A DNA stretch of 64,000 bases from Listeria weihenstephanensis. Its GTDB lineage: Bacteria; Bacillota; Bacilli; Lactobacillales; Listeriaceae. Both the position numbers and the translations under genes were made by a program. The notes beneath the pieces were generated by a model. The model did not search any database. It was given only the letters and a program-made list of their open reading frames with translations, and had not been told where the DNA came from. This document shows positions 19,834 to 28,401 of the stretch, piece by piece. The stretch's first letter is position 1. Each line of letters opens with the position of its first letter. Location: the NCBI RefSeq assembly GCF_003534205.1, contig NZ_CP011102.1, positions 2,058,036 to 2,122,035 of the forward strand, in the 5' to 3' direction.

Positions 19834-20042
19834 CGTTTTCGTTTATTAACATCGTCTTTCCAAGCCCAGAAAAAGCCAAAGCCTAATACTAAGAACGCGC
19901 CTATACACGTTGTCAAAATCCATCCCAGTTCGGCATCTCGCAAATACGGGATGCGGAACATATAGCCAATAAAAAAGACCAGCGCCGAGACAAACATAAT
20001 ACTACCCATCAGAATGACAGGCGAGCGCCACTTTTTAAGCAT
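19800..20042 (-). CDS. Small two-pass membrane protein
   Basis: About 80 residues with two membrane segments (roughly 9-28 and 39-58) and a basic, Ser/Thr/His-rich tail. I do not recognise the family. The ATG at 20042 overlaps the M42 peptidase stop (ATGCTTAA), so translation is probably coupled. The tail and stop codon lie inside inverted-repeat copy 2, so the original C terminus may have been replaced. Confidence 0.65.
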   Translation of the reverse strand: MLKKWRSPVILMGSIMFVSALVFFIGYMFRIPYLRDAELGWILTTCIGAFLVLGFGFFWAWKDDVNKRKRSGTTSTHSHR

Positions 20043-21108
20043 TATCACGAATCGTTTCGTACGTCGTTTTATCCAAGTTACGAATCACCGTCGTAATCAT
20101 CTCTTTGGCTGCCGCATAATCATCCACATGCAAAATCGAATTAGATGAATGGATATAGCGCGCAGGAACACCAATAACCGCACTCGGAATCCCATCGTTC
20201 GACGTATGGACTTTCCCAGCGTCCGTGCCACCCGGCGACACAAAATACTGATAAGGAATCTTATTGGACTCAGCAGTATCAAGTAAAAATTCGCGCATGC
20301 CACGATGCATAATCATTGTTCGGTCGAAAATACGCATCAAGAAACCTTGTCCGATTTGGCCGAACTGTGTTTTATCACCCGTCGTATCATTTGCAGGACT
20401 TGCATCGAGGGCGAAAAAGATATCGGGTTGAATCATGTGTGCGCTAACGCCAGCGCCGCGAAGTCCAACCTCTTCTTGTACATTCGCACCAGCAAATAAC
20501 GTATTCGGCAATTGCTCGTCTTTCACCGCTTTTAAAAGTTCAATCGCAAGGCCTACGCCGTATCTGTTATCCCACGCTTTTGCCATGATTTTTTTTGGAT
20601 TCGCTAGTGGTGTAAATTCAGCTACTGGCACAATTTGCTGACCAGGTTTCACGCCGATCGCAATCGCATCATCCCGATCATCCGCGCCAATATCGATAAG
20701 CAGATTTTTCGGATCTGTTGGTTTACTGCGCTCCGCTTCGGTCAATAAATGCGGTGGAACAGAAGCCACGACTCCAATCACAGGACCGTTTGCCGTAATC
20801 AACTGTACTCGTTGCGCTTGAAGCACTTGCGGATTCCAGCCACCAATCGTTTGGAACGCAATCATCCCGTTATCCGTAATACGCGTCACCATAAAGCCAA
20901 CTTCATCCAAATGGCCGGCTACTAAAATACGAGGTCCACCTTCTGCGCCATGACGCACGCCGAAAATACCACCCAAACCATCTTGAATAACTTCATCAGA
21001 GACTGGCGTAATTTCTTTTCTAACAAAGTCTCTTACAAATTGTTCGCTTCCAGATGTTCCAGGGAGTTCCGTCAATGTTTTAAATAAATCCAACGTTTCT
21101 TTTTCCAA
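20035..21108 (-). CDS. M42 family glutamyl aminopeptidase / endoglucanase-like (YtoP type)
   Basis: Co-catalytic metallo-aminopeptidase. The 357-residue product has the M42 landmarks: [10 protein letters not shown] (metal His and Asp), KAWDNRYG (bridging Asp), [11 protein letters not shown] (catalytic Glu pair), ALDASPA and SPGGTDAG. The start is TTG with AAGGAC upstream. In Bacillus the homologue is ytoP in the same neighbourhood. Confidence 0.92.
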   Translation of the reverse strand: MEKETLDLFKTLTELPGTSGSEQFVRDFVRKEITPVSDEVIQDGLGGIFGVRHGAEGGPRILVAGHLDEVGFMVTRITDNGMIAFQTIGGWNPQVLQAQRVQLITANGPVIGVVASVPPHLLTEAERSKPTDPKNLLIDIGADDRDDAIAIGVKPGQQIVPVAEFTPLANPKKIMAKAWDNRYGVGLAIELLKAVKDEQLPNTLFAGANVQEEVGLRGAGVSAHMIQPDIFFALDASPANDTTGDKTQFGQIGQGFLMRIFDRTMIMHRGMREFLLDTAESNKIPYQYFVSPGGTDAGKVHTSNDGIPSAVIGVPARYIHSSNSILHVDDYAAAKEMITTVIRNLDKTTYETIRDNA

Positions 21109-21284
21109 TATAATCAGTCCTTTTCGGTGATATCCATTGCATTATACCACTTTTAGAAAGCCCGCGTCTAAGAAAAGAGTAGCGATAAAGATGTAAAGGC
21201 TTTTATATTTTTAGTTTAGAGGGTATAATAAGAAACAGTCAAGCATGAAAGATAAAGACAAGTACTATTTTAGGGAGGCAAATA

Positions 21285-21596
21285 ATGAACTGTAAAGCTT
21301 TTATAACAGGCGTTATCGCAGGGGCAGCAGCTGGTCACTTAATCAACCACTATCTGCTTGAGCCAAAAACAATGTCGGGCGATGTGATTCTTGAAAATGT
21401 CAAAGAGGCATTCAAAAAAGAAGGTCCCATTGAAGGCTCATGGATCCAACTTAAAAAACAACATTACAAAAAATTCGCGATGGATACATTTGTATATCAT
21501 GGCGGCATCACAGCTATTCGCGACGGCGAAAAGAAACAATTCGAATTTATCGCAGATGCTACAACAGGAACAATTATCGATATTTACTTAACTTGA
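21285..21596 (+). CDS. PepSY-like protein, YtzB type
   Basis: 103 residues; short hydrophobic glycine/alanine-rich N terminus (FITGVIAGAAAGHLI) followed by a PepSY-like domain ending in the ADATTGTIIDIYL signature. Probably exported or membrane-attached. GGGAGGC before the ATG. Confidence 0.8.
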   Translation: MNCKAFITGVIAGAAAGHLINHYLLEPKTMSGDVILENVKEAFKKEGPIEGSWIQLKKQHYKKFAMDTFVYHGGITAIRDGEKKQFEFIADATTGTIIDIYLT

Positions 21597-21602
21597 TTAG
21601 AC

Positions 21603-21648
21603 AAAAATCCTCTTTCTCGGCTTTATAACCGAAAAAGAGGATTTTTTT
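21603..21648. terminator. Terminator between ytzB-like gene and oxidoreductase gene
   Basis: AAAAATCCTCTTT...AAAGAGGATTTTT stem of more than 15 bp, usable from both convergent genes. Confidence 0.88.
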
Positions 21649-22231
21649 ATAGATGCGCTAAACGACGACCATCTCTCTTCGCTAAAGCTACTACTCGCTT
21701 TTTGTAATAGGTCTCTGATTTTCGTTTCGTGCGATCCATTCTATCAAAACTTGTGTGCTTGATTCGAAAAACACCACTGAGCCAAAGCGGCTGGCGAAGT
21801 CCTCGATAACCGCTCCATCCAAATAAATAATGATAGAACTCACTACCTCCGATGGAATAAAAAATACTCGCGCGTTTGCCTCGCCATTTCCCTTGAAATA
21901 AATATTCCTTCGTTTTAAAACTGTACGTTTCTCCCACCCAGAATAAATTCTCAATAAATCCTTTTAGCGCAGATGGTACGTTAGCAAACCAGATCGGATA
22001 AAAGAAAACAAGTAAATCTGATTGATGTGCGTAAGCGTTTACCTTTAACATTTCTGATGTTCGCTCCGTTTTGTACCCCTTACTAAGGGTTTTATCGTAA
22101 TCAAGTGTAGCGAGATCTACCACTTTCACCTCATGCTTCAACTCCTGCATGTAAGCAATATAAATTTCACTGAGGCTTTTCATTGTGCCTTTTTCTCTGG
22201 AATCCGCCTGAACGACAAGAATACGCGCCAT
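21647..22231 (-). CDS. NAD(P)H oxidoreductase, flavodoxin-fold quinone reductase family
   Basis: About 194 residues, MdaB/KefF-like flavodoxin fold: N-terminal RILVVQADSREKGTMKSL, DLLVFFYPIWFANVPSALKGFIE and a YSIGGSEFYHY loop. Likely an FMN/FAD-dependent two-electron quinone or nitro reductase. The frame opens 29 codons upstream inside the merR gene; the ATG at 22231, one base after the MerR stop with GGAGGT before it, is the better start. Coupled to the MerR gene, so the regulator probably controls it. Confidence 0.85.
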   Translation of the reverse strand: MARILVVQADSREKGTMKSLSEIYIAYMQELKHEVKVVDLATLDYDKTLSKGYKTERTSEMLKVNAYAHQSDLLVFFYPIWFANVPSALKGFIENLFWVGETYSFKTKEYLFQGKWRGKRASIFYSIGGSEFYHYLFGWSGYRGLRQPLWLSGVFRIKHTSFDRMDRTKRKSETYYKKRVVALAKRDGRRLAHL

Positions 22232-22232
22232 A

Positions 22233-22658
22233 TTAGCGACCTCCCCGTTCCTTCTCGAAGAAATCGTCAACAAGCTGCTCATTTTTTTCCTGAATAGCCG
22301 TAAGAGACTGATCTCCAAGCATGACCGGCAAATCCTTCATAATCTCCATAATCGTGTTGTAACGCGCGATTTTTTCTTCCATGATCTTGATTTTTTGATT
22401 AAAAAAATGTTGCGCCTCTCGTTGGCACGCCTCGTCATGAGACTGATGAAAATAGCGATGGAAAACTTGTTTGATTTCTGCTAAAGTCAAACCAGCTTCT
22501 TTTAAAATCAAGATATACTTCAACATTTGAACATCTCGCGCAGAATAATTGCGATAATGATTTCCCTCACGTTCTGGCTGGATCAGTCCTTTTTTCTCGT
22601 AATAATGTAGCGTTGACGTTGGTATGTGTAACAATTCTCCTAATTCATGCCCACGCAT
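22233..22658 (-). CDS. MerR family transcriptional regulator
   Basis: About 141 residues. N-terminal winged helix (ELLHIPTSTLHYYEKKGLIQPER, YRNYSARDVQMLKYI), then a long dimerisation helix; one cysteine near residue 71. The ATG at 22658 follows AAGAGGTG; a GTG three codons upstream is less likely. It is transcribed from a promoter with the 19-bp spacer typical of MerR activation and is followed at once by the quinone reductase gene. Confidence 0.88.
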   Translation of the reverse strand: MRGHELGELLHIPTSTLHYYEKKGLIQPEREGNHYRNYSARDVQMLKYILILKEAGLTLAEIKQVFHRYFHQSHDEACQREAQHFFNQKIKIMEEKIARYNTIMEIMKDLPVMLGDQSLTAIQEKNEQLVDDFFEKERGGR

Positions 22659-22687
22659 GGCTGACACCTCTTTCCTTACTTAGCCTT

Positions 22688-22718
22688 ATTATATCGCTAA
22701 AGTACGGTTTAGGGTCAA
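22688..22718 (-). promoter_or_regulatory. MerR-type promoter with 19-bp spacer and dyad operator
   Basis: Minus-strand TTGACC (22713-22718) and TATAAT (22688-22693) are 19 bp apart, longer than normal. The spacer holds the inverted repeat CTAAAgtacggTTTAG (22697-22712). This is the classic layout for MerR proteins that twist DNA to activate. Confidence 0.8.
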
Positions 22719-22721
22719 GCC

Positions 22722-22955
22722 TTATTTAATAAAACTATCCACACGTTTCTGATCGAATTCACCACGCGCGACCATTTCTTTCATTTGTTCACTAAAAATA
22801 ACTTTTTCAGCGCTTTCTAATGCTTTTTTGACGGCCGCTATTTGTAGCATAATATCTTCATACGGCCTGTCTTCATCCGTCATTTTTTTCACCGATTTAA
22901 CGTGCCCCTCGATCTTAGCCAACCGATTGGAAACGGCTTTTCTAACCTCCAACAT
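22722..22955 (-). CDS. CsoR/DUF156 family regulator lacking the metal ligands
   Basis: 77-residue all-helical DUF156 protein (RLAKIEGHVKSVKKM, IMLQIAAVKKALESAEKVI). The family normally senses Cu(I), Ni, formaldehyde or persulfide through Cys-His-Cys (36/61/65 in the M. tuberculosis protein). At the same spacing this protein has Tyr32, Gln57 and Met61, and it contains no cysteine at all. DNA binding is plausible since operator-like GGGGGTAT/ATACCCCC repeats lie upstream, one covering its own ribosome binding site. Confidence 0.8.
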   Translation of the reverse strand: MLEVRKAVSNRLAKIEGHVKSVKKMTDEDRPYEDIMLQIAAVKKALESAEKVIFSEQMKEMVARGEFDQKRVDSFIK

Positions 22956-22959
22956 CCGG

Positions 22960-23076
22960 ATACCCCCTATAGAAAAATATTTAAATTCAATCTATTTTCA
23001 CGATAACCACCCTATATTAAAGAGAATTGTTAACCCCCTATAGAGGATATATTTTTCACATACCGTATAGAGGTAT
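22960..23076. promoter_or_regulatory. Cluster of CsoR-type operator-like repeats
   Basis: Three related dyads: ATACCCCCTATAG (22960-22972, over the ribosome binding site of the CsoR-like gene), ACCCCCTATAGAGGATAT (23033-23050) and ATACCgtatagaGGTAT (23060-23076). They resemble the G-tract/AT-core operators of the CsoR family. Confidence 0.55.
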
Positions 23077-23077
23077 A

Positions 23078-23920
23078 TTATTCGCCAACCAGATTCATCT
23101 CTACTTTTTCAGTAATATTCCCGTCCAAATCAAACTGCAACGCGCGATAATACGCATCATGATAAAATAATAACCACTTCTTCTTACCGTCAATTTCCTT
23201 TATCAATCGCTCCTTCGCAAAAATAGAATCCATTGGATAATCGTCGTATGCTGTCACCCATAAAACATTTTTATGCGCATGGGTTGGAAATATATCTGCC
23301 ATGTGAATTGCAGACTGGCCACCACTATTAATCTCAATTACCGCGTGGCCAAGACTATGTCCTCCCGTTTTGCGAAGTGTGATTGCCTCGTTCAATAAAA
23401 GTTCCTGCTCATAGGTTTTTATTTGACTTGCAATCCCCGGCCAATTTTCGGGCCAATATGTCGCCTTGGATCTGATATTTGGATGCTGCATCTCGTCCCA
23501 TTCCGTTGCCGTCGTATAAATAATCGCGTTGCTAAAAATACTTTCACCCGCTGCATTCGTCAAACCAACGACATGATCAAAATGCAAATGCGTCATTAAA
23601 ATAACATCGATGTCCTCTGGTTTCACACCAAGCGTTGCCAAATCCTCAATCATAAACGATTCTCCCGTCACGCCAAAATTACGCTTTTGTTTCTCCGTCA
23701 AACGCCCATTCCCAAGACCAGCATCAATTAAATAATGCTTGCCTTGATAATGAAAATACATCGGATCGGTCACACAGCGAATCTGATTTTTCTCGTTCGG
23801 CTGGTACTTTTTGCTCCACAAAGCCTTAGGCACGACACCAAACATCGCTCCACCGTCAAAATGCGTCACGCCGCCACGCAACCAATGAATCTCTATCTCC
23901 CCTACTCGCAATGTATCCAT
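23078..23920 (-). CDS. Metallo-beta-lactamase fold hydrolase, YtnP type
   Basis: 280 residues with the MBL zinc motif THLHFDH (about residues 110-116), a later GHSLGH, an Asp ligand in HMADIFPTH and a C-terminal YHDAYYRA. Close in layout to Bacillus YtnP, reported as an N-acylhomoserine lactone lactonase; the real substrate here is not known. It lies in the trmB-ytmP neighbourhood as in Bacillus. Confidence 0.85.
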   Translation of the reverse strand: MDTLRVGEIEIHWLRGGVTHFDGGAMFGVVPKALWSKKYQPNEKNQIRCVTDPMYFHYQGKHYLIDAGLGNGRLTEKQKRNFGVTGESFMIEDLATLGVKPEDIDVILMTHLHFDHVVGLTNAAGESIFSNAIIYTTATEWDEMQHPNIRSKATYWPENWPGIASQIKTYEQELLLNEAITLRKTGGHSLGHAVIEINSGGQSAIHMADIFPTHAHKNVLWVTAYDDYPMDSIFAKERLIKEIDGKKKWLLFYHDAYYRALQFDLDGNITEKVEMNLVGE

Positions 23921-23977
23921 CTTTATTCCTCCTAAAAAAGAGACCAGAGCTCCACATTCCCGAACTCTGGTACCTCT

Positions 23978-24619
23978 CTATGATTTATATGTTGCTTCCA
24001 AACGATAGATTGGAAACCCTTGGGCTGAAAATTTTTCTTCGTATTCTGTCATAATATTGCCTTCAAAATCGCTATGGTGGAGATCAAGCGACAAATATTG
24101 AAGCAGTAAGCCATACTCTGAGAACGCCACAAGGGAATACTCAAACAACCCGCGATTATCCGTTTTAAAATGAATCTCACCATCCGCTGGTAATAACGCC
24201 TTATAAATATCTAAAAAGCGCGGATTTGTCAAACGACGCTTAGCGTGACGCGTTTTTGGCCACGGATCGGAAAAATTCAAATACACGCGCGCTACTTCGC
24301 CTGGCTCAAAATACTCAAGCAACTCTGCCCCGTCCACCGATAATAAACGCAAGTTCGGGATTCCTGCAGCGAGTGCTTTATCGAGCGCTGTTATAATCAC
24401 GCTTTCCACGACTTCGATGCCAATATAATTAATTTCAGGATTCGCGACTGCCATTCCTGTTACAAATTGACCTTTTCCAGTACCAATTTCGATATGGATT
24501 GGGTTTTCATTTCCAAAAAGTTGGTGCCATTTCCCTTTCCATTCCTCAGGTTTTGCCACGCATACTTCTGGGTGAGCTAAAATATGATCTCTCGCCCACG
24601 GTTTGTGTTTCACTCGCAT
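23978..24619 (-). CDS. trmB: tRNA (guanine-N7-)-methyltransferase
   Basis: Makes m7G46 in tRNA using SAM. The 213-residue product has the family motifs: EIGTGKGQF (SAM loop), [19 protein letters not shown] and [14 protein letters not shown]. Start ATG overlaps the end of the phosphotransferase gene by 10 bp, so the two are co-translated. Confidence 0.96.
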   Translation of the reverse strand: MRVKHKPWARDHILAHPEVCVAKPEEWKGKWHQLFGNENPIHIEIGTGKGQFVTGMAVANPEINYIGIEVVESVIITALDKALAAGIPNLRLLSVDGAELLEYFEPGEVARVYLNFSDPWPKTRHAKRRLTNPRFLDIYKALLPADGEIHFKTDNRGLFEYSLVAFSEYGLLLQYLSLDLHHSDFEGNIMTEYEEKFSAQGFPIYRLEATYKS

Positions 24620-25422
24620 AATGTACCGTACACCTCATCATCTTCTAATATTTTTTTTAAAATAAGCTCGAGTCTTGCAAGCTCCGGCTTCCTGCCATGT
24701 TCTAACTGCCAATTCATCGCCATTAAAACTTGGCAAACGGAAAACCATTTGACTCTCATGTATAATTCTATTGTTAGTTCCTGACCATACTCCTCAAGCC
24801 AGCTGCGCCACTCCGAATAAGGGATATATTGATACAATAAGACGCCTAGATCGTTCGCCGGATCCGCAAGCATCGCTCCATCCCAATCTACAAGATACAG
24901 CTCATCTTGTTCTGAAACCAACCAATTATTATGATTGAGATCACCGTGACAAACAACATGACGCCCTTCTTTGAGTTGCTCCACGTTTGCGAGCAAGTAA
25001 TTTTTCGCATGCAAAACAAGGTCTTCCTTTTGATCAGGCAAACTTTTATCTTCTAATACCTTTGTCAATAGATTCATACAAGCATAGTCTTTCTTTTCAA
25101 TGCGCTGTAACATATCACGTAGCGCTTCTGAACGGTGTATCTTCCCAATCATTCGGGCCACTCGTGGTTCTCGCATTTCACTTGCCGTAAGCGTCCGACC
25201 GTTGTCAATCCACTTCTGAGCTGTGATGACATCCCCATTTTCTACACGTCGCGTCCAGATTAATTTAGGCACAATATTTTCAACAGAAAGCGCAGCTAAA
25301 AAAGGCGAGGAATTCCTTTTTAAAAAGAATTTTTCGTCTTCATGAACAGCGACAAAAGCTTTACCAGTTTCGCCACCTGCTGGTTCTATTTCCCAATCTT
25401 GCCCAAACAAATTATCTTCCAT
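24610..25422 (-). CDS. Aminoglycoside phosphotransferase/choline kinase-like protein, YtmP type
   Basis: About 270 residues, protein-kinase-like fold with the catalytic loop [12 protein letters not shown] and the metal-binding [16 protein letters not shown]. The natural substrate is unknown. The frame extends to 25530, but the ATG at 25422 follows AGGTGA and matches the start of the conserved protein. Same order ytmP-trmB as in Bacillus. Confidence 0.87.
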   Translation of the reverse strand: MEDNLFGQDWEIEPAGGETGKAFVAVHEDEKFFLKRNSSPFLAALSVENIVPKLIWTRRVENGDVITAQKWIDNGRTLTASEMREPRVARMIGKIHRSEALRDMLQRIEKKDYACMNLLTKVLEDKSLPDQKEDLVLHAKNYLLANVEQLKEGRHVVCHGDLNHNNWLVSEQDELYLVDWDGAMLADPANDLGVLLYQYIPYSEWRSWLEEYGQELTIELYMRVKWFSVCQVLMAMNWQLEHGRKPELARLELILKKILEDDEVYGTLCE

Positions 25423-25690
25423 TCTACATTCACCTACATTACGTCGTTTATCTCTTGCTACCGCATAACGCTTATTTTCACTCCAACGACGAATCCAATC
25501 ACAGTTGCACGAACTATTATCTATGTACATTAGAAAGATGGATAAAAAAATAGCTATTACATTCTATAACAGCTACTTTTTAAATTTTACTTCTCTTATA
25601 GCCTCCCGTCAAGTCAACATATGTTCTGTTTTGCAAAAGATGGCAGAACGACGCGAAATTCATAAAAAAAGAGTGTAGGACATACCCCTG

Positions 25691-25815
25691 ATAAATCGGC
25701 GAAAAGCGCTCGCATTCAGGGGATTTGGTGGACTTCCGGTTCTCACATACACTAGTATGCTCCGCTTCCGGCTTCCACCAAATCCCCTGAATACAAACGC
25801 TTTCGCTCGATTTGT
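25691..25815. repeat. Long inverted-repeat element, copy 3
   Basis: Perfect 19-nt arms at 25714-25732 and 25774-25792 extended outward with mismatches (AAATCG..GCGAAAAGCG against its partner) to about 25691 and 25815. The centre is CATACACTAGTATG; its reverse strand reads GCGGAGCATACTAGTGTATG, close to the core GCGGAGCGTACTAGAGTACG of copy 1. The 25423-25909 gap holds otherwise only upstream DNA of ytmP. Confidence 0.75.
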
Positions 25816-25909
25816 TTGAAGCAAGATTCACTTCTTACCCAGAAAAAAGGAATTCGTGATATCTCGCTTATTTTGTGTACCCCGAGGTTTTGTCCCACCC
25901 TCGTCCTTA

Positions 25910-27385
25910 TTAATGTTCCATAACTTCTGTTTTGGTAACAATTGGTGCTAATGATTGTTTTTTCTTTTTAATAAAGATAGCCAATATAACGGCGATCACA
26001 GATAAGATGGATGAAACAAGGAAGGCCGTTTCGATTCCGTGAATCAATACGTGATTCGCAATCTGCTCTTTTGTTTTACCTGCAACATCTGCTGCGGTTA
26101 AATTTTCACCAAAGCTTTTCGCACTTTTTGACATGGTGGTGATGAGCAAGGCTGTTCCAAGTGAGCCTGCGATTTGTCGGACGGTGTTAAACATCGCCGA
26201 ACCGTGCGCTGCCATGGATAGTGGCAATGAGTTGAGCGCGGCGGTTTGCAGTGGCATCATCACCATTGCCATGCCGCTTGCCCGAATTGTCTGTACGACC
26301 ACGATATAGGTGAGCGTGGTGCTCTCGTCTAAATTGGTAAACATGAACGTCGTTACAGCCATAATAATCAGGCCTATCAAGGATAAATACTTCGCGCCAA
26401 AGCGGTCAAACATGATTCCCGTGACTGGTGAAAGCGCGGCGGTCATAACAGCGCCTGGCAAGAGGACAAGCCCCGATTCAAGCGGCGTGAAGTGTCGTAC
26501 GCTTTGTAAGAAAATCGGGAATAATAGCATACCACCATATAATCCCATCATAACGAAAAAGCTGATGGTCGTTGTTAGTGTAAACGTTCTGTGTTTGAAG
26601 ACGTTGAAATTTAGTAGAGGCGCTTTTGCACGGCCTTGGTACCAAATAAATACGGCCAATACAACGAATCCTAAAAGAACAAATCCGAGTACTTTCATCG
26701 ATAGGAAATCGTGATCTCCAGCATTACTGAAGCCTAGAAGCAAGCTACCAAAACCGATCGTCGACATAATAACACCGAGAAAATCCAATTTTGGAAAGGT
26801 TCTTTTACCAACATTTTTAAGTAGGAAAAAGGCAACTACTACATCTAAAATGGCGAATGGAATGATAATGTAAAATAGGTTCCGCCAATCATATTCTTGC
26901 ACGATCCAACCAGATAAAGTCGGGCCAATCGCTGGTGCAAAGTTCATCGCGAGACCAATAAGTCCCATCGCCCGTCCGCGTCGTTCCATTGGGAATAGAT
27001 TCAGTACAACGACCGTTAGAAGTGGCATCACAATACCAGCTCCGATCGCTTGCACCATCCGCCCGATAATAAGTACGGTATAATCTCCTGCAAAGCCAGA
27101 AATCGTCGTACCAATCGCGAACGTAATCATCGCGAATAAGTAAAGTTGTCTCGTCGTAAATCTTTCAATTAAAAACGCCGTCATCGGAATCATGACACCA
27201 TTGACCAGCATAAATCCTGTCGTTAGCCATTGTCCTTGGCTCGCCGTAATATTGAAATCCGTCATAATGCTTGGGAGCGCCACATTCATCAACGTTTGGT
27301 TTAAGATTGTGACAAAGGCCCCCATCAACATCACAATTAAGATACCGTTTGTTTTAATTCCATCACTTGCTGCTTTCATATTCAT
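25910..27385 (-). CDS. MFS drug efflux transporter, DHA2 (EmrB/QacA) family
   Basis: 491 residues with 14 predicted membrane segments. The motif A-like loop (ERFTTRQLYLFAM), motif C region (GPTLSGWIVQEYDWRNLFYI) and a short basic C-terminal tail fit proton-driven multidrug efflux. Start shares TAATG with the MarR stop, so the pair is co-translated and MarR is its likely regulator. Confidence 0.9.
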   Translation of the reverse strand: MNMKAASDGIKTNGILIVMLMGAFVTILNQTLMNVALPSIMTDFNITASQGQWLTTGFMLVNGVMIPMTAFLIERFTTRQLYLFAMITFAIGTTISGFAGDYTVLIIGRMVQAIGAGIVMPLLTVVVLNLFPMERRGRAMGLIGLAMNFAPAIGPTLSGWIVQEYDWRNLFYIIIPFAILDVVVAFFLLKNVGKRTFPKLDFLGVIMSTIGFGSLLLGFSNAGDHDFLSMKVLGFVLLGFVVLAVFIWYQGRAKAPLLNFNVFKHRTFTLTTTISFFVMMGLYGGMLLFPIFLQSVRHFTPLESGLVLLPGAVMTAALSPVTGIMFDRFGAKYLSLIGLIIMAVTTFMFTNLDESTTLTYIVVVQTIRASGMAMVMMPLQTAALNSLPLSMAAHGSAMFNTVRQIAGSLGTALLITTMSKSAKSFGENLTAADVAGKTKEQIANHVLIHGIETAFLVSSILSVIAVILAIFIKKKKQSLAPIVTKTEVMEH

Positions 27386-27825
27386 TATTCTGCTTCTCCT
27401 TTTCGTTCTAATAACGCAATCATTTTATCATGGGTTGCGAGCATGGCTCTTAATTCTTCCGAGTCTATTTCTAAAACCGCCTCTAAACGGTCAAAAAAGA
27501 CATCATATGTGTCATCTACTTTTGCCAGACCTTCTGGTGTTAACTGTAAATTGAGTGCGCGTCTGTTTCCTTCATCACGGCCTCGCGTTAAATAATTAGC
27601 TTTGACTAAGCGGTCTACAATACCACTCATCGTACTTTTATTCACCTTTACTCGTTCAGCAAGCTCCCCCAGCGTCAAATGCGGTTCTCTCTTTAGAGTA
27701 CCTAGAGAGAATAATTGCACCGTCGTAATATCACGCTTTGTAGCCTCTTCTTGTAAATAATGGTGTATTTTCCGCTGCATCGTTCGAAATGAGAGGACAA
27801 CTTCGCGTATCAATTTTTCATCCAT
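27385..27825 (-). CDS. MarR family transcriptional regulator
   Basis: About 146 residues with a winged helix (LTLGELAERVKVNKSTMSGIVDRLVKANYLTRGRDEGNRR). The ATG at 27825 has GGGGGAG upstream; an ATG nine codons earlier has none. Overlaps the start of the efflux gene, whose expression it probably represses together with its own. Confidence 0.9.
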   Translation of the reverse strand: MDEKLIREVVLSFRTMQRKIHHYLQEEATKRDITTVQLFSLGTLKREPHLTLGELAERVKVNKSTMSGIVDRLVKANYLTRGRDEGNRRALNLQLTPEGLAKVDDTYDVFFDRLEAVLEIDSEELRAMLATHDKMIALLERKGEAE

Positions 27826-27854
27826 ATTTTGTTCTCCCCCTTTAATGTTCACTA

Positions 27855-27917
27855 ACGAAAGATTCGTATGCGAACTATTAACATTAGCAATTATACGCCT
27901 AATTTTACTGTTGTCAA
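27855..27917 (-). promoter_or_regulatory. marR-efflux promoter with operator dyads
   Basis: Minus-strand TTGACA (27912-27917), 16-bp spacer, TATAAT (27890-27895). Downstream of the -10 lie ACGAAagaTTCGT (27855-27867) and the overlapping TTCGTATGCGAA (27863-27874), a likely MarR binding region. Confidence 0.7.
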
Positions 27918-27994
27918 GCGTGTTTTTTTACAATTTCGGCATGAAAGCGAACACAATGCTGGCGTTCTAGCGATTATTTTTTATATGTAAATAA

Positions 27995-28342
27995 TTATAT
28001 AGATTTCGTACCTTGATGAAAAACTAATTGCCAGCGATCCTCCTGAAATTTCCAAAGAGAACTACGTAGCGAATGTTGTTTTTTGGTCACGTCAAATATC
28101 CGATAAGTTGCTAATACGACTTCGGCTGTCACGATCTGAATCTCATAGTCCGTCAACGCCATCTCCACCTCGCCAATTCCCGCTTCGGCGATCGGTTCCT
28201 CCTTATATAAGACCCGTCCCGAACTACCGATTTCAAAGAAGCCATCCGCTAATATTTTATTTAATTCGGCCGCTGATCCGCGAACGTCTGCATGCAATAA
28301 TTTTTCTTCGAGCGCTAGCAAATGCCTTTTCAACGTCTCCAT
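27995..28342 (-). CDS. DUF4440 / SnoaL-like NTF2-fold protein
   Basis: About 115 residues. Pattern LADGFFEIGSSGRVLYKEE, LATYRI and SLWKFQEDRWQLVFHQGTKS is that of DUF4440 proteins with a cone-shaped NTF2 fold. Role unknown. The frame is open to 28426, but GGAGGAGACTGGAA directly precedes the ATG at 28342. Confidence 0.78.
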   Translation of the reverse strand: METLKRHLLALEEKLLHADVRGSAAELNKILADGFFEIGSSGRVLYKEEPIAEAGIGEVEMALTDYEIQIVTAEVVLATYRIFDVTKKQHSLRSSLWKFQEDRWQLVFHQGTKSI

Positions 28343-28401
28343 TTCCAGTCTCCTCCTATAAAAAACGAGCAGATTCCGAAGATTCCACTCGTTTCCATAT
28401 T

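Noticed and set aside
25580-25831. 83-codon minus-strand frame through inverted-repeat copy 3
   Set aside because: It reads through both arms of the hairpin and has no start site or family features.
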